A stretch of DNA of 64,000 nucleotides from an uncultured Desulfuromonas sp. (GTDB lineage: Bacteria > Desulfobacterota > Desulfuromonadia > Desulfuromonadales > Desulfuromonadaceae): NCBI RefSeq assembly GCF_963678835.1, contig NZ_OY787469.1:186001-250000 (forward strand). The letters run 5' to 3'. Positions within the stretch are counted from its first letter, which is position 1, and each line of letters starts with the position of its first letter. Positions 34,353 to 42,921 of this stretch are shown here, piece after piece. The translations under genes were made by a program, and so were the position numbers. The notes under the pieces were generated by a model that made no database searches, had not been told where the DNA came from, and saw only the letters and a list, made by a program, of their open reading frames with translations.

Positions 34353-36551
34353 ATGGCTGAAAATCATATGAAGTTAAATAGTTCTGTTAACAAAGAGGAT
34401 AAGATTCCTCCTCGTTTGGGTCGGACAAACATCGATACCACAGCGCCGATTCTGTTGAGTTTGTGCACATTATCCTCCATGCTCGGACAACCTCTGACTC
34501 TGGACGTGTTGACATCATCGCTGCCGACAGATCGACGCACGCCATCCATTGCCGCCTGCTTGCGTGCTGCAGAGCAACAGGGATTGTCGGCACGCAGCTT
34601 TCATCGGCCGCAGCTCAAAGCACTGTCCCGGCTGACGCTGCCCTGCCTTTTGCTGTTACACGACAACAACAGCTGCATTCTGACGGACCTCCGTGGGGAA
34701 GAAGCCACCATTATCCCTGCGGAACTGGATGGTCAACGTCGGACCCTTTCCCTCAATGAGCTGCAACAGGATTATTCGGGCTATTGCATCTTTGCCCATG
34801 TCCGCAGCAAGATGGACAAGCGGGTGGGCGACAAGGAACAAGTCTCGACGCGCCAATGGTTCTGGGGCACGATTCTGCGCTTCTGGCCGATCTACAAACA
34901 CGTTCTGCTGGCCACGGCGGTGATCAACATCCTCGGCATTGCCGGACCGCTGTTTATTATGAATGTGTACGACCGGGTGGTTCCCAACAATGCACTTGAA
35001 ACACTCTGGGTGCTGGCCCTGGGGGTCATGATTGCCTACATCTTTGATTTTATTCTGCGCAACCTGCGCGGCTACTTTGTTGACATCGCCGGAAAAAATG
35101 CCGACGTGCTGATTGCCAGCCAACTGATGCAGCAACTGACGGCAATCCGCATGGATCACAAACCCGACTCCACCGGCACCCTGGCCAATAATCTGCGCGA
35201 ATTCGAAGCGCTGCGCGAATTTTTCAGTTCGTCCACGCTTCTGGCGTTGGTCGATATTCCATTTATCGCCATTTTTATTGCTCTGATCGGCTACATTGGC
35301 GGTCCGCTGGCCTGGGCTCCAGCACTGGCGGTTCCTGTCGTCATCCTGATCGGCCTGCTGATCCAGGTGCCGTTTCGCCAGATGATTGATCAGGGTTATC
35401 GCGAATCGTCCCAGAAAAGTGCCTTACTGGTGGAGGCAATTTTCGGTCTTGAAACCATTAAAACCTCTCTGGCCCGTGGCCAGATTCAGCAACGTTGGGA
35501 AAAAGTGGTCGGTGCCAACGCCCGCACCAGCGCCAGGGTTAAATCCCTGGCCAATTTCTCGTTGTCGTTTTCCATCTTCGCCACCCATGTGGTCAGTGTG
35601 CTGATCATTATTGGCGGAGTCTACCTGATCGGCGAAGGACGCATGACCCTTGGCGGCCTGATCGCCTGTAATATTCTGGTAGGACGGGCCCTGTCTCCCC
35701 TGGCTGCCGTTGCCGCCATGTTCACCCGTCTGCAACAGGCCCGCAGCGCGTTGGGCGCTCTGGACATGCTGATGAAAATCCCCAATGAATCCCCGGAAGA
35801 TCAGCAGTTCATGCGTCAGCCTCATCTGGCCAATTCTCTGGCGTTTGAAGAGATCCGCTTCGCCTACCCACAGGCCAAGACCATGGCGATTCGTGACCTG
35901 ACCCTGAAAATCCGTCCGGGAGAACGGGTGGGCATCATCGGCCGCACCGGTTGCGGCAAAAGCACTCTGGGCCGTCTTGCCCTGGGGTTGTACACGCCGG
36001 AGCAGGGCCAGATCAGTGTCGGCGGAATCGACATCCGCCAGTTACATGTGGCGGACCTGCGCAGCCGCATCGGCTATGTTTCCCAGGACAACTATCTGTT
36101 TTACGGTAGCATTCGCGACAACATCACCTTTGGTGCTCCCGAGGCGGATGATCAGGCAATTCTGCATGCTGCGCGCATCTCAGGTGTCAGTGATTTTATC
36201 CATCAACACCCGGCAGGCTTTGATTGTCCGGTCGGTGAACGGGGTTCCGCTCTGTCCGGTGGTCAACGTCAGGCCATCACCATTGCCCGGGCGCTGTTGA
36301 CCAATCCGGACATTCTGATTTTTGACGAACCGACCAGCGCCATGGATAACGGCTCGGAACAACGGTTCTGTCAACGGTTGAAACCGGAGCTGTCGGGGAA
36401 AACTCTGTTATTATTTACCCATCGCTTCGGACTGCTGACCATGGTCGACCGTCTGATTGTCATGGATGGCGGCCGCATTGTTGCCGACGGCCCCAAACGC
36501 CATGTTCTTGAAGCGCTAAAAAAACAGCAGATTCACGCCACATCGGCTTAG
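34353..36551 (+). CDS. Type I secretion ABC transporter (LapB/LssB-like permease-ATPase)
   Basis: 732 residues. An N-terminal C39-like domain (about 25-150) lacks a recognisable catalytic cysteine motif, as in exporters of RTX and Lap proteins that are not cleaved on export. A six-helix membrane domain follows (about 175-460). The ATPase has Walker A GRTGCGKST, signature LSGGQRQ, Walker B ILIFDEPTSAMD and the switch His in LLFTHR. It should export the adjacent giant adhesin together with the HlyD-family adaptor and an outer-membrane channel. It starts the plus-strand operon exporter-adaptor-protease-HD-GYP. Confidence 0.94.
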   Translation: MAENHMKLNSSVNKEDKIPPRLGRTNIDTTAPILLSLCTLSSMLGQPLTLDVLTSSLPTDRRTPSIAACLRAAEQQGLSARSFHRPQLKALSRLTLPCLLLLHDNNSCILTDLRGEEATIIPAELDGQRRTLSLNELQQDYSGYCIFAHVRSKMDKRVGDKEQVSTRQWFWGTILRFWPIYKHVLLATAVINILGIAGPLFIMNVYDRVVPNNALETLWVLALGVMIAYIFDFILRNLRGYFVDIAGKNADVLIASQLMQQLTAIRMDHKPDSTGTLANNLREFEALREFFSSSTLLALVDIPFIAIFIALIGYIGGPLAWAPALAVPVVILIGLLIQVPFRQMIDQGYRESSQKSALLVEAIFGLETIKTSLARGQIQQRWEKVVGANARTSARVKSLANFSLSFSIFATHVVSVLIIIGGVYLIGEGRMTLGGLIACNILVGRALSPLAAVAAMFTRLQQARSALGALDMLMKIPNESPEDQQFMRQPHLANSLAFEEIRFAYPQAKTMAIRDLTLKIRPGERVGIIGRTGCGKSTLGRLALGLYTPEQGQISVGGIDIRQLHVADLRSRIGYVSQDNYLFYGSIRDNITFGAPEADDQAILHAARISGVSDFIHQHPAGFDCPVGERGSALSGGQRQAITIARALLTNPDILIFDEPTSAMDNGSEQRFCQRLKPELSGKTLLLFTHRFGLLTMVDRLIVMDGGRIVADGPKRHVLEALKKQQIHATSA

Positions 36552-36560
36552 GAGGGGCCT

Positions 36561-37907
36561 ATGCGCCTTTTCAATAAGACACCACAAGAAAAACAACTGA
36601 GGGACTCTTTGGAATTTCTCGGCGAAGTGGATGCGGCAACCTACCGCACCGGTCACCGTTTTGCCTATGTGTTGTCACTGATGATCGTTCTGTTGATAGT
36701 CATTTTTGTCCTGTGGGCTCATTTTACCGTGCTTGATGAAGTGACACGCGGTCAGGGCCAGGTGATCCCGTCACAACGGGTACAGATTATCCAGCATCTG
36801 GAAGGGGGGATCATCGAGCAAATTCTGGTGGAGGAGAACCAGATCATTGAAAAAGGGGATATCCTGGTACGGATTCGCAACACTGTGGCCGCCGGTCAAT
36901 ACCGAGATGCCTCCAACACCGCCTTGGAACATGAAGCGGCTATTGCCCGACTGACCGCAGAGGCGGAAAACGGTCCCCTTGAATTCCCCCAGCAGATTGA
37001 GCGGGAACATCCTGAGCTGGTCTCCGACCAACGGCGAATTTTTGAAGCACGGCAGGCTCAGATCAATCTCGAAATCAATGTGCTGGAATCGCAATACCAG
37101 CAGAAACAGCAGGAGATCCGTGAACTGTCCAGTCGCAAGAAAAAGCTGCAACAGGGCTTGAGTCTGGCGAACGAACAACTCGACATTGCTACGCCGCTGG
37201 TGGAGCAGGAGCTTTATCCCCGCGTCGACTATCTCAGCCTCAAGCGCGATGTGGCGAACATGCAGGGCGACCTCAACGTTGTTAATCTGACCATTCCACG
37301 CATCCGTGAATCCGCCCGCGAGGCGCAGCGCCGCATCGCCCAACGTCGCGCCCAATACCGCACTGAGGTGCTCAATGAGATCAGCAAACGACGCATGGAA
37401 CTGATTTCGCTACGCGAAGCGATCTCCGCCGGTGAAGACCGCGTCACCCGGACAGACGTTCGCTCGCCGGTGCGAGGCACGGTCAAGCAACTGATTGTCA
37501 ATACCGTCGGTGGGGTCATCCGTCCCGGCGAGCCGATTCTCGAAGTGGTTCCCCTTGACGACGCCCTGTTGGTGGAGGCTCAAATCCGCCCGGCCGACAT
37601 CGCCTTTCTCTATCCCGGCCAGCCGGCAAAAATAAAACTGACCGCCTACGATTTTTCGATTTACGGAGGGCTGGATGGCTATGTCGAGCAAATCAGCGCC
37701 GACACCATCGTCAATGAACACCAGGAGAGCTTTTACCGGGTCAAGCTGCGCACCAAGGAAAAAGCCCTGACCTACAAAGGAACCCAATTGCCGATCATTC
37801 CCGGCATGACGGCTTCCGTGGATATTTTAACCGGCAAGAAGTCGGTCTTGAGTTATCTGCTCAAGCCGATTCTCAAGGCAAAACAGACGGCATTACGGGA
37901 GCGCTAA
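36561..37907 (+). CDS. Type I secretion periplasmic adaptor (HlyD/LapC-like)
   Basis: 448 residues. One N-terminal membrane helix (about 33-55) is followed by a biotinyl-lipoyl-like half motif (GQVIPSQRVQIIQHLEGG), a long coiled coil (about 115-290) and the HlyD C-terminal signature (VRSPVRGTVKQLIVNTVGGV, then IIPGMTASVDILTGKKSVL). It bridges the ABC exporter and the outer-membrane channel. TAGGAGGGGCC gives a strong ribosome site 10 bases after the exporter stop. Confidence 0.94.
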   Translation: MRLFNKTPQEKQLRDSLEFLGEVDAATYRTGHRFAYVLSLMIVLLIVIFVLWAHFTVLDEVTRGQGQVIPSQRVQIIQHLEGGIIEQILVEENQIIEKGDILVRIRNTVAAGQYRDASNTALEHEAAIARLTAEAENGPLEFPQQIEREHPELVSDQRRIFEARQAQINLEINVLESQYQQKQQEIRELSSRKKKLQQGLSLANEQLDIATPLVEQELYPRVDYLSLKRDVANMQGDLNVVNLTIPRIRESAREAQRRIAQRRAQYRTEVLNEISKRRMELISLREAISAGEDRVTRTDVRSPVRGTVKQLIVNTVGGVIRPGEPILEVVPLDDALLVEAQIRPADIAFLYPGQPAKIKLTAYDFSIYGGLDGYVEQISADTIVNEHQESFYRVKLRTKEKALTYKGTQLPIIPGMTASVDILTGKKSVLSYLLKPILKAKQTALRER

Positions 37908-37910
37908 GCT

Positions 37911-38624
37911 TTGTTGGGATGGAGGAACATACGTGCCCTGATCCTTTTGGGGATGTTGCTGGCCACGGTCGGCTGCTCCTCGGTACAGGCCTCGGCTCCG
38001 AAAACGACGGCCACGGACAGACCGCCACCGGCGGGGGTATTTGAAACCTACGAGTTTCGCGGCACACTGACCGCCCTGAAGAGCTGGCAACGTGTTTTGA
38101 GCCACGGTGCCGAGGAGATGGACCAGTTCAGCTCCCCGCAACAGGACATCGGCATCCGCGCCGCCCGCGAATGGCAGCAAGTGGTCACCCAACTGACCGA
38201 TGCACCACTGATGGAGCAATTAAGAACAGTCAACCGTTTTTTTAACCGTTGGCCCTATCGTCTGGATCGCGAGGTCTGGCAAAAAAAGGACTACTGGGCG
38301 ACCCCGCTGGAGTTCTTACGCCACTCCGGCGACTGTGAGGATTACGCCATCTGTAAATATTTTGCCCTGCGACACCTCGGTGTGGCCCCTGACCGGATGC
38401 GCATTGTCATTCTCCACGACACCATCCGGGCCATTACCCACGCAGTGTTGGCCGTTTATACACAGGACGACATCCTAATACTGGACAATCTTTCTGATCC
38501 GGTGTTTTCCCATCACCGCTATCAGCACTATCTGCCCCAGTATTCAGTCAATGAAAACACGCGTTGGATCCACATCAAACCACGCTCTATGGCCTTGCCA
38601 ATGCGTACCGACACAGGAGAATAA
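37911..38624 (+). CDS. lapG: LapG-like periplasmic cysteine protease (transglutaminase-like)
   Basis: 237 residues from a TTG start at 37911 (GGGAG upstream, four bases after the adaptor stop). A lipobox LATVGC (C22) predicts a membrane-anchored lipoprotein, whereas Pseudomonas LapG is soluble. The catalytic triad is visible as C142 (HSGDCEDYAICKY), H177 (ITHAVLAV) and D192 (ILDNL). The acidic residues D141 and E143 match the Ca2+-binding pair of LapG. It should cut the adhesin after a dialanine, releasing it from the surface when cyclic-di-GMP is low. Its partner is probably the next gene product. Confidence 0.9.
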   Translation: MLGWRNIRALILLGMLLATVGCSSVQASAPKTTATDRPPPAGVFETYEFRGTLTALKSWQRVLSHGAEEMDQFSSPQQDIGIRAAREWQQVVTQLTDAPLMEQLRTVNRFFNRWPYRLDREVWQKKDYWATPLEFLRHSGDCEDYAICKYFALRHLGVAPDRMRIVILHDTIRAITHAVLAVYTQDDILILDNLSDPVFSHHRYQHYLPQYSVNENTRWIHIKPRSMALPMRTDTGE

Positions 38625-38626
38625 CC

Positions 38627-40708
38627 ATGGTCACAACACCATTTTTAAGCCCGCCACCACAGACCCGGCTGCTGATATCGCGACGCAGAGCCCTGTTGCT
38701 GGCCATTGTCGTGATCACAGTCATTGCCATCGGCACCATCATCGGCTCCTCTTGGAGCATTCGAGACAAGGAGCGGGAGATGGAACGCTCCCTGGAGCAA
38801 CGCCTGTCCCTTCTGGCGATCAGCCATGCCCAAGTGATCGACACCTGGCTTGAGGGGCTGATTCGCCAAGGCGACCGCATTGTCAATTCAGATTTGTTCC
38901 GCCTCTACGCAACCGAAGTGGATCTGATCGAAGAGGATATCTCTGCGCTGATCACTCCCGAGCAAACACCAACCGGTGACGATGAAGCCGCGGCATTACG
39001 CGCCCAACTTCCTGAGCTACAAAATATTTTCATCGAATTCAGTCATTATGCCGGTTTCCTTTCCGGACGTCTGGTCCACCCCAATGGTCAGGCATACCTG
39101 TCCACAGACAGCGGCATCAGTCATCTGTCCGAACAACAGAAAGCATTGGCCCAGCAGGTTTTGAATTCGGCAACAGCGCAATTTTCAGCGCTACAAGCCA
39201 CTTCGGCCGGACTGGTCATCGACATGGCCCTGCCGCTGTTTTCTCTCGACAGCGACGAGGAGCAAAACACGGTGGTGGCCGTTCTTATTTTGACCAAAGT
39301 CGTCACAGAAAAAATCAATCAGCTGCTGTCGGCATCACCGCTGATCGAGCAGGGGGAACGGGTTCACCTGCTGCAGGATACCGCCAAAGGTCTGGCGGTC
39401 GTTACGCCATGGATGCCGAAACAGATCGCGCCACTCACTGGCCTTTCACCGCAAATCATCGACAACGAACTGCCTTTTGCGGTTCGTCCCGGCCTGCAGA
39501 GCGGTAAAAATGTTTACTCTCTGGCCATCCCGTTACCACGGTTGCCTTGGTGGATTGTCGAGGAAATGGAATACACGGCCGCACGCGCCAGCCTGAGTCG
39601 TCATGCCCGAACAGCCTGGAGCATTTCCGCTCTGCTTATGGGTGTTTTTTCGCTGGGTTTTGGGATTTTGTGGTTTCAGCAGATCGGTCTGAAAAACCGC
39701 GAAACAGCCCGTCATTTTAAATCTTTGGCCGAACAGATTGACAAACAACGCCAACTGCTTAACAACATCAATGACAACATTGACGACTTTATCTGCCTCA
39801 AAGACATTCGCGGCCTTTATCAGTATGCCAATCCGGCCATGGTCAAGGCATTGGGACGTGAACTAACGGAGATTCTTGATCGCGACGATTGCGCCGTTTT
39901 CGGGTTTGATACCGCCAAGCGCTTGGAAAAGCTTGACCGGCAGGTAGCGGCTGAAGCCAAGCCCATCAGCGTTCAGGAAACTCTGTACCTGCAATCTCAG
40001 CCGACCCACGTACTGATCTCCAAAGCGCCGCTTTTTGAGAAATCGGATCAGCTCGGCGGGATTATCACAGTGATGAGTGATATTACTGAGCTGGTGGAAA
40101 GCCAGAAACGTCACGAACGCGCCATCCGCCGAACCGTTGAAGCTCTGGTCAGCGCCATTGAACTCAACGACACCTATCTGGCAGGTCATAGTCAACGCTT
40201 GCGCCAACTCAGCAAGGAAGTGATGAAACAGCTCGGCGGCAACAAGCAGCAGGTGGCCACGGTTGAAATGGCGGCCAACTTGTCACAGATCGGCAAAATG
40301 TTTATCGACAAAAACCTGATTGCCGCCCAGCGGCCGCTGAGCGACGAGGAGCGTCATGAAGTCGAGCAGCATGTCGAGCATTCCGCCCGCATTTTGCGCC
40401 CGATACCGTTTGAGCTGCCGGTGCCGGAAACCATCTACCAGATCAACGAGCATCTCGATGGCAGTGGCTACCCGAAAGGGTTGCAGGGCAACGAGATTTT
40501 GTTCACCGCACGCGTTCTGAGCGTGACCAACAGCTTCTGTGCCATGGTGGAACCACGGGCACATCGCACCGGTAAAAGTATCGCCGACGCCCTCGATGAG
40601 CTGGAAAACCTGCCGCAGCGCTATGAAGCCAGTATCGTCACGGCCTTGCGCAACGTGATTGAATCACCAGCAGGAGACAAGATTCTCCGGCGCCAGGAGG
40701 ATGCGTAA
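38627..40708 (+). CDS. Membrane PAS/degenerate HD-GYP protein, candidate LapD replacement
   Basis: 693 residues from the ATG at 38627 (AGGAGAATAACC upstream, two bases after lapG). Membrane helices at about 22-45 and 330-352 enclose a periplasmic sensor of about 285 residues. A PAS domain (about 375-490) and an HD-GYP domain (about 495-690) follow. The HD-GYP signature EHLDGSGYPKGL and the first His (LAGHSQRL) are present. The metal-binding HD pair (usually LHDIGK) is replaced by LSQIGK, so hydrolysis is unlikely. The layout suits an inside-out cyclic-di-GMP receptor acting on LapG. This role is inferred. Confidence 0.85.
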   Translation: MVTTPFLSPPPQTRLLISRRRALLLAIVVITVIAIGTIIGSSWSIRDKEREMERSLEQRLSLLAISHAQVIDTWLEGLIRQGDRIVNSDLFRLYATEVDLIEEDISALITPEQTPTGDDEAAALRAQLPELQNIFIEFSHYAGFLSGRLVHPNGQAYLSTDSGISHLSEQQKALAQQVLNSATAQFSALQATSAGLVIDMALPLFSLDSDEEQNTVVAVLILTKVVTEKINQLLSASPLIEQGERVHLLQDTAKGLAVVTPWMPKQIAPLTGLSPQIIDNELPFAVRPGLQSGKNVYSLAIPLPRLPWWIVEEMEYTAARASLSRHARTAWSISALLMGVFSLGFGILWFQQIGLKNRETARHFKSLAEQIDKQRQLLNNINDNIDDFICLKDIRGLYQYANPAMVKALGRELTEILDRDDCAVFGFDTAKRLEKLDRQVAAEAKPISVQETLYLQSQPTHVLISKAPLFEKSDQLGGIITVMSDITELVESQKRHERAIRRTVEALVSAIELNDTYLAGHSQRLRQLSKEVMKQLGGNKQQVATVEMAANLSQIGKMFIDKNLIAAQRPLSDEERHEVEQHVEHSARILRPIPFELPVPETIYQINEHLDGSGYPKGLQGNEILFTARVLSVTNSFCAMVEPRAHRTGKSIADALDELENLPQRYEASIVTALRNVIESPAGDKILRRQEDA

Positions 40709-40746
40709 CGCGGCGACTGAACACCAGGCGACCCTGTGGCCCCCGA

Positions 40747-40891
40747 CTAACAGGATGTTGTAAAATCCAACGACGCAAGCCGAAAATGCGATTTCCGTCT
40801 TGCTCACAAAATTAAGGACTTGAAAACCTGTCCTTGATTTTGATCGCCCGTCCATAGGCTCCACAGTCTGTTTTTCAACAGCCTGCTAAAG
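40747..40891. repeat. MITE-like dispersed repeat, copy A
   Basis: A 145-base non-coding element with imperfect inverted ends: CTAACAGGATGTTGTAAAA on the left and, read inward from the right, CTTTAGCAGGCTGTTGAAAA. A related copy in opposite orientation lies at 59199-59360. The internal segment AGCAAGACGGAAATC and GCTTGCGTCGTT are shared. Its right end supplies the stop codon of the cardiolipin synthase gene (40886-40888). Confidence 0.8.
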
Positions 40892-42328
40892 GAACGGAGT
40901 AAACAGGCGGAAAAAGTTGTCGCGCATTTTTTGCCAGACCGGACGACCATCCATCTCGTCGAGGCTGATGGCTTGGGATTTGGCCACAGTGGTGTCGAAA
41001 TGGTGGCGCATCTCGGCATTGAAGCTTTTGTCGTACACTTCGAGATTGAATTCAAAGTTAAGGCGCTGGCTGCGCGGATCCATGTTGGCCGAGCCGATCA
41101 GCGCATAATGATCGTCCATCAACAGCAATTTGCTGTGGGCAAACGGCGGCGGCTGGTAGTAGATTTTAACGCCGTATTCGAGCAGTTCCCAGAAGGCACC
41201 GCGGCTGGCCCAATGGACATAGGGCAGGTTATTTTTCACCGGCAGGACAATCTCGACATTGACACCACGCAGGGCAGCGCTGTTCATGGCGGTGACCATG
41301 GAACGATCGGGAATAAAGTAGGGCGTCATGATCGACACCCGCTTGCGCGCACAATTGAGTGCGCCAACAACAATCCACACCAGCTTTTCATAGTCTTCGT
41401 TCGGTCCGGCGCTGATCCCCCGGCATAAGCTGTCCGGGCCGTCCAGACAGGGTGGGGCAGGGTCAAGGTTAAACGGCCCGCCACCGGCAAACTGCCAGTC
41501 CTCCTGAAACACTTCAAGCATCTGCCGAACCACCGGACCTTCCACTTTAAAGTGAAGGTCCGCCACCCGTTGGCGTGGACGCACATCATGACGCTTCTTC
41601 TGCACCAGATGACGCTGGCTGATGTTCATGCCGCCGGCAAATCCGATGCGGCCATCAACAACCAGCAGTTTACGGTGATTGCGCAGATTAAGGTGCATTC
41701 CGCGACGAAACAACGACAGCGGCAGAAAGCGCACCACCTGCACCGGGGTCTTGTCAAACAGAGTATGCACTCGTGGCCAGGAATAACACTCGCCGAGGCC
41801 ATCCACCAGCACCCGCACCTCAACGCCCGCTTCCGCCCGCTCAATCAACGCCTGGACAAACTCGCGCCCACAAAATTGGGTATCAAAAATATAACTGGAC
41901 AGATCGACACTGCGCTCGGCGGCACGAATCGATTTGAGCATAACCGGGTAGGCCTGCTCGCCGTTATACAGCGGCACCACCCGGTTGCCGCCAAGAAGAG
42001 GGCGCCGTGTTACGGCATCAGCCAGGTGGCGTTGCAACTGATAATTCTGAGTATGAAACGGCGTACGTAGCGTAACACTGCTCTCGCACGGCACTTCTTC
42101 TTCGGCAACATAGATCCCTTCGCCACGCTGCTGCCAGCGCAATGCCCGCGTGCGGATGCGATTGATCCCCATCAGCCAGTAGAGCGCAACACCGACTCCG
42201 GGCAGCGCCAGACAGACAATGATCCAGGCCAGTGCCGCACGCGGATCACGCTTGTTGAGCAAGGCGTGAACCGCAACCGCCAAAGACAGCAGGTTCACGA
42301 TCACAATGCCCACAGAAAATGCGTTCAT
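40886..42328 (-). CDS. cls: Cardiolipin synthase (phospholipase D superfamily)
   Basis: 480 residues, normal length for ClsA. Two N-terminal membrane helices (about 5-22 and 33-52) precede two HKD motifs (NHRKLLVVDGRIGFAGG and AHSKLLLMDDHYALIGSAN). It condenses two phosphatidylglycerols into cardiolipin and glycerol at the inner membrane. The stop codon falls inside the end of a MITE-like repeat, so the last residues may have been reshaped by its insertion, but both active sites are far upstream. Confidence 0.94.
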   Translation of the reverse strand: MNAFSVGIVIVNLLSLAVAVHALLNKRDPRAALAWIIVCLALPGVGVALYWLMGINRIRTRALRWQQRGEGIYVAEEEVPCESSVTLRTPFHTQNYQLQRHLADAVTRRPLLGGNRVVPLYNGEQAYPVMLKSIRAAERSVDLSSYIFDTQFCGREFVQALIERAEAGVEVRVLVDGLGECYSWPRVHTLFDKTPVQVVRFLPLSLFRRGMHLNLRNHRKLLVVDGRIGFAGGMNISQRHLVQKKRHDVRPRQRVADLHFKVEGPVVRQMLEVFQEDWQFAGGGPFNLDPAPPCLDGPDSLCRGISAGPNEDYEKLVWIVVGALNCARKRVSIMTPYFIPDRSMVTAMNSAALRGVNVEIVLPVKNNLPYVHWASRGAFWELLEYGVKIYYQPPPFAHSKLLLMDDHYALIGSANMDPRSQRLNFEFNLEVYDKSFNAEMRHHFDTTVAKSQAISLDEMDGRPVWQKMRDNFFRLFTPFL

Positions 42329-42343
42329 AACCCCTCGTTCCGC

Positions 42344-42670
42344 CTAGCGCAACCGCGTTGCACAACGTGGACAGCTCAGCATACTGGTGGACGTGACCGG
42401 ATGACCACAGGTCGGGCAGGTAAACCAGTAATGGCAAAAACGGCACTGATTATCCGACAGACCCTGCTTTTTCTTGCATTTCGGACAACGACGGTACATT
42501 TTGCGCCGCACGATATAATCTTCAAACAACAAGCCACAGCGCGGACAACTATCGCGACCCTGAGATATTTCAGCACCACACTGCGGATTGGGACAGACAA
42601 ACACCCGCTTGCAGTTGCGACACCAGTATTTCCCTTTTTGCGGCTCATGACATTCAGGACATTTCTCCAT
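42344..42670 (-). CDS. Multi-zinc-ribbon protein
   Basis: 108 residues from the ATG at 42670 (MEKCPECHEP), which has GGGAGG upstream. It carries a series of CxxC pairs (CPEC, CRNC, CPRC, CPKC, CRFC, CPTC, CPRC) that can form three or four zinc ribbons and little else. It starts upstream of cls with a 15-base gap between its stop and the cls ATG, so they are likely cotranscribed. The function is unknown; nucleic acid or protein binding are both possible. Confidence 0.8.
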   Translation of the reverse strand: MEKCPECHEPQKGKYWCRNCKRVFVCPNPQCGAEISQGRDSCPRCGLLFEDYIVRRKMYRRCPKCKKKQGLSDNQCRFCHYWFTCPTCGHPVTSTSMLSCPRCATRLR

Positions 42671-42921
42671 ACAACCTCCCATCTGTTACCAACCTGAACA
42701 TTTTATCTGGAAACTTCGGCAACAGCCTTAACTATAACAAATCACAGCGCAGTCAAACAGTAGCCCTTTTTACAGGTTAAAAACATAAGAATAATAGAAT
42801 CTACATTCGTATAACATTCCAATAAAAAATGCTTTTTTTGCCGTTTGTCTGTAGAAAACAATGACCATTCGGTATATGGTGACAACTCCAAAATAATGAT
42901 GTTTAGAAGGAGTTTCCGATT

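Noticed and set aside
38627..40708. HD-GYP protein as an active cyclic-di-GMP phosphodiesterase
   Set aside because: The metal-binding HD pair is replaced in the LSQIGK segment, so activity is unlikely; it is reported as a degenerate domain instead.
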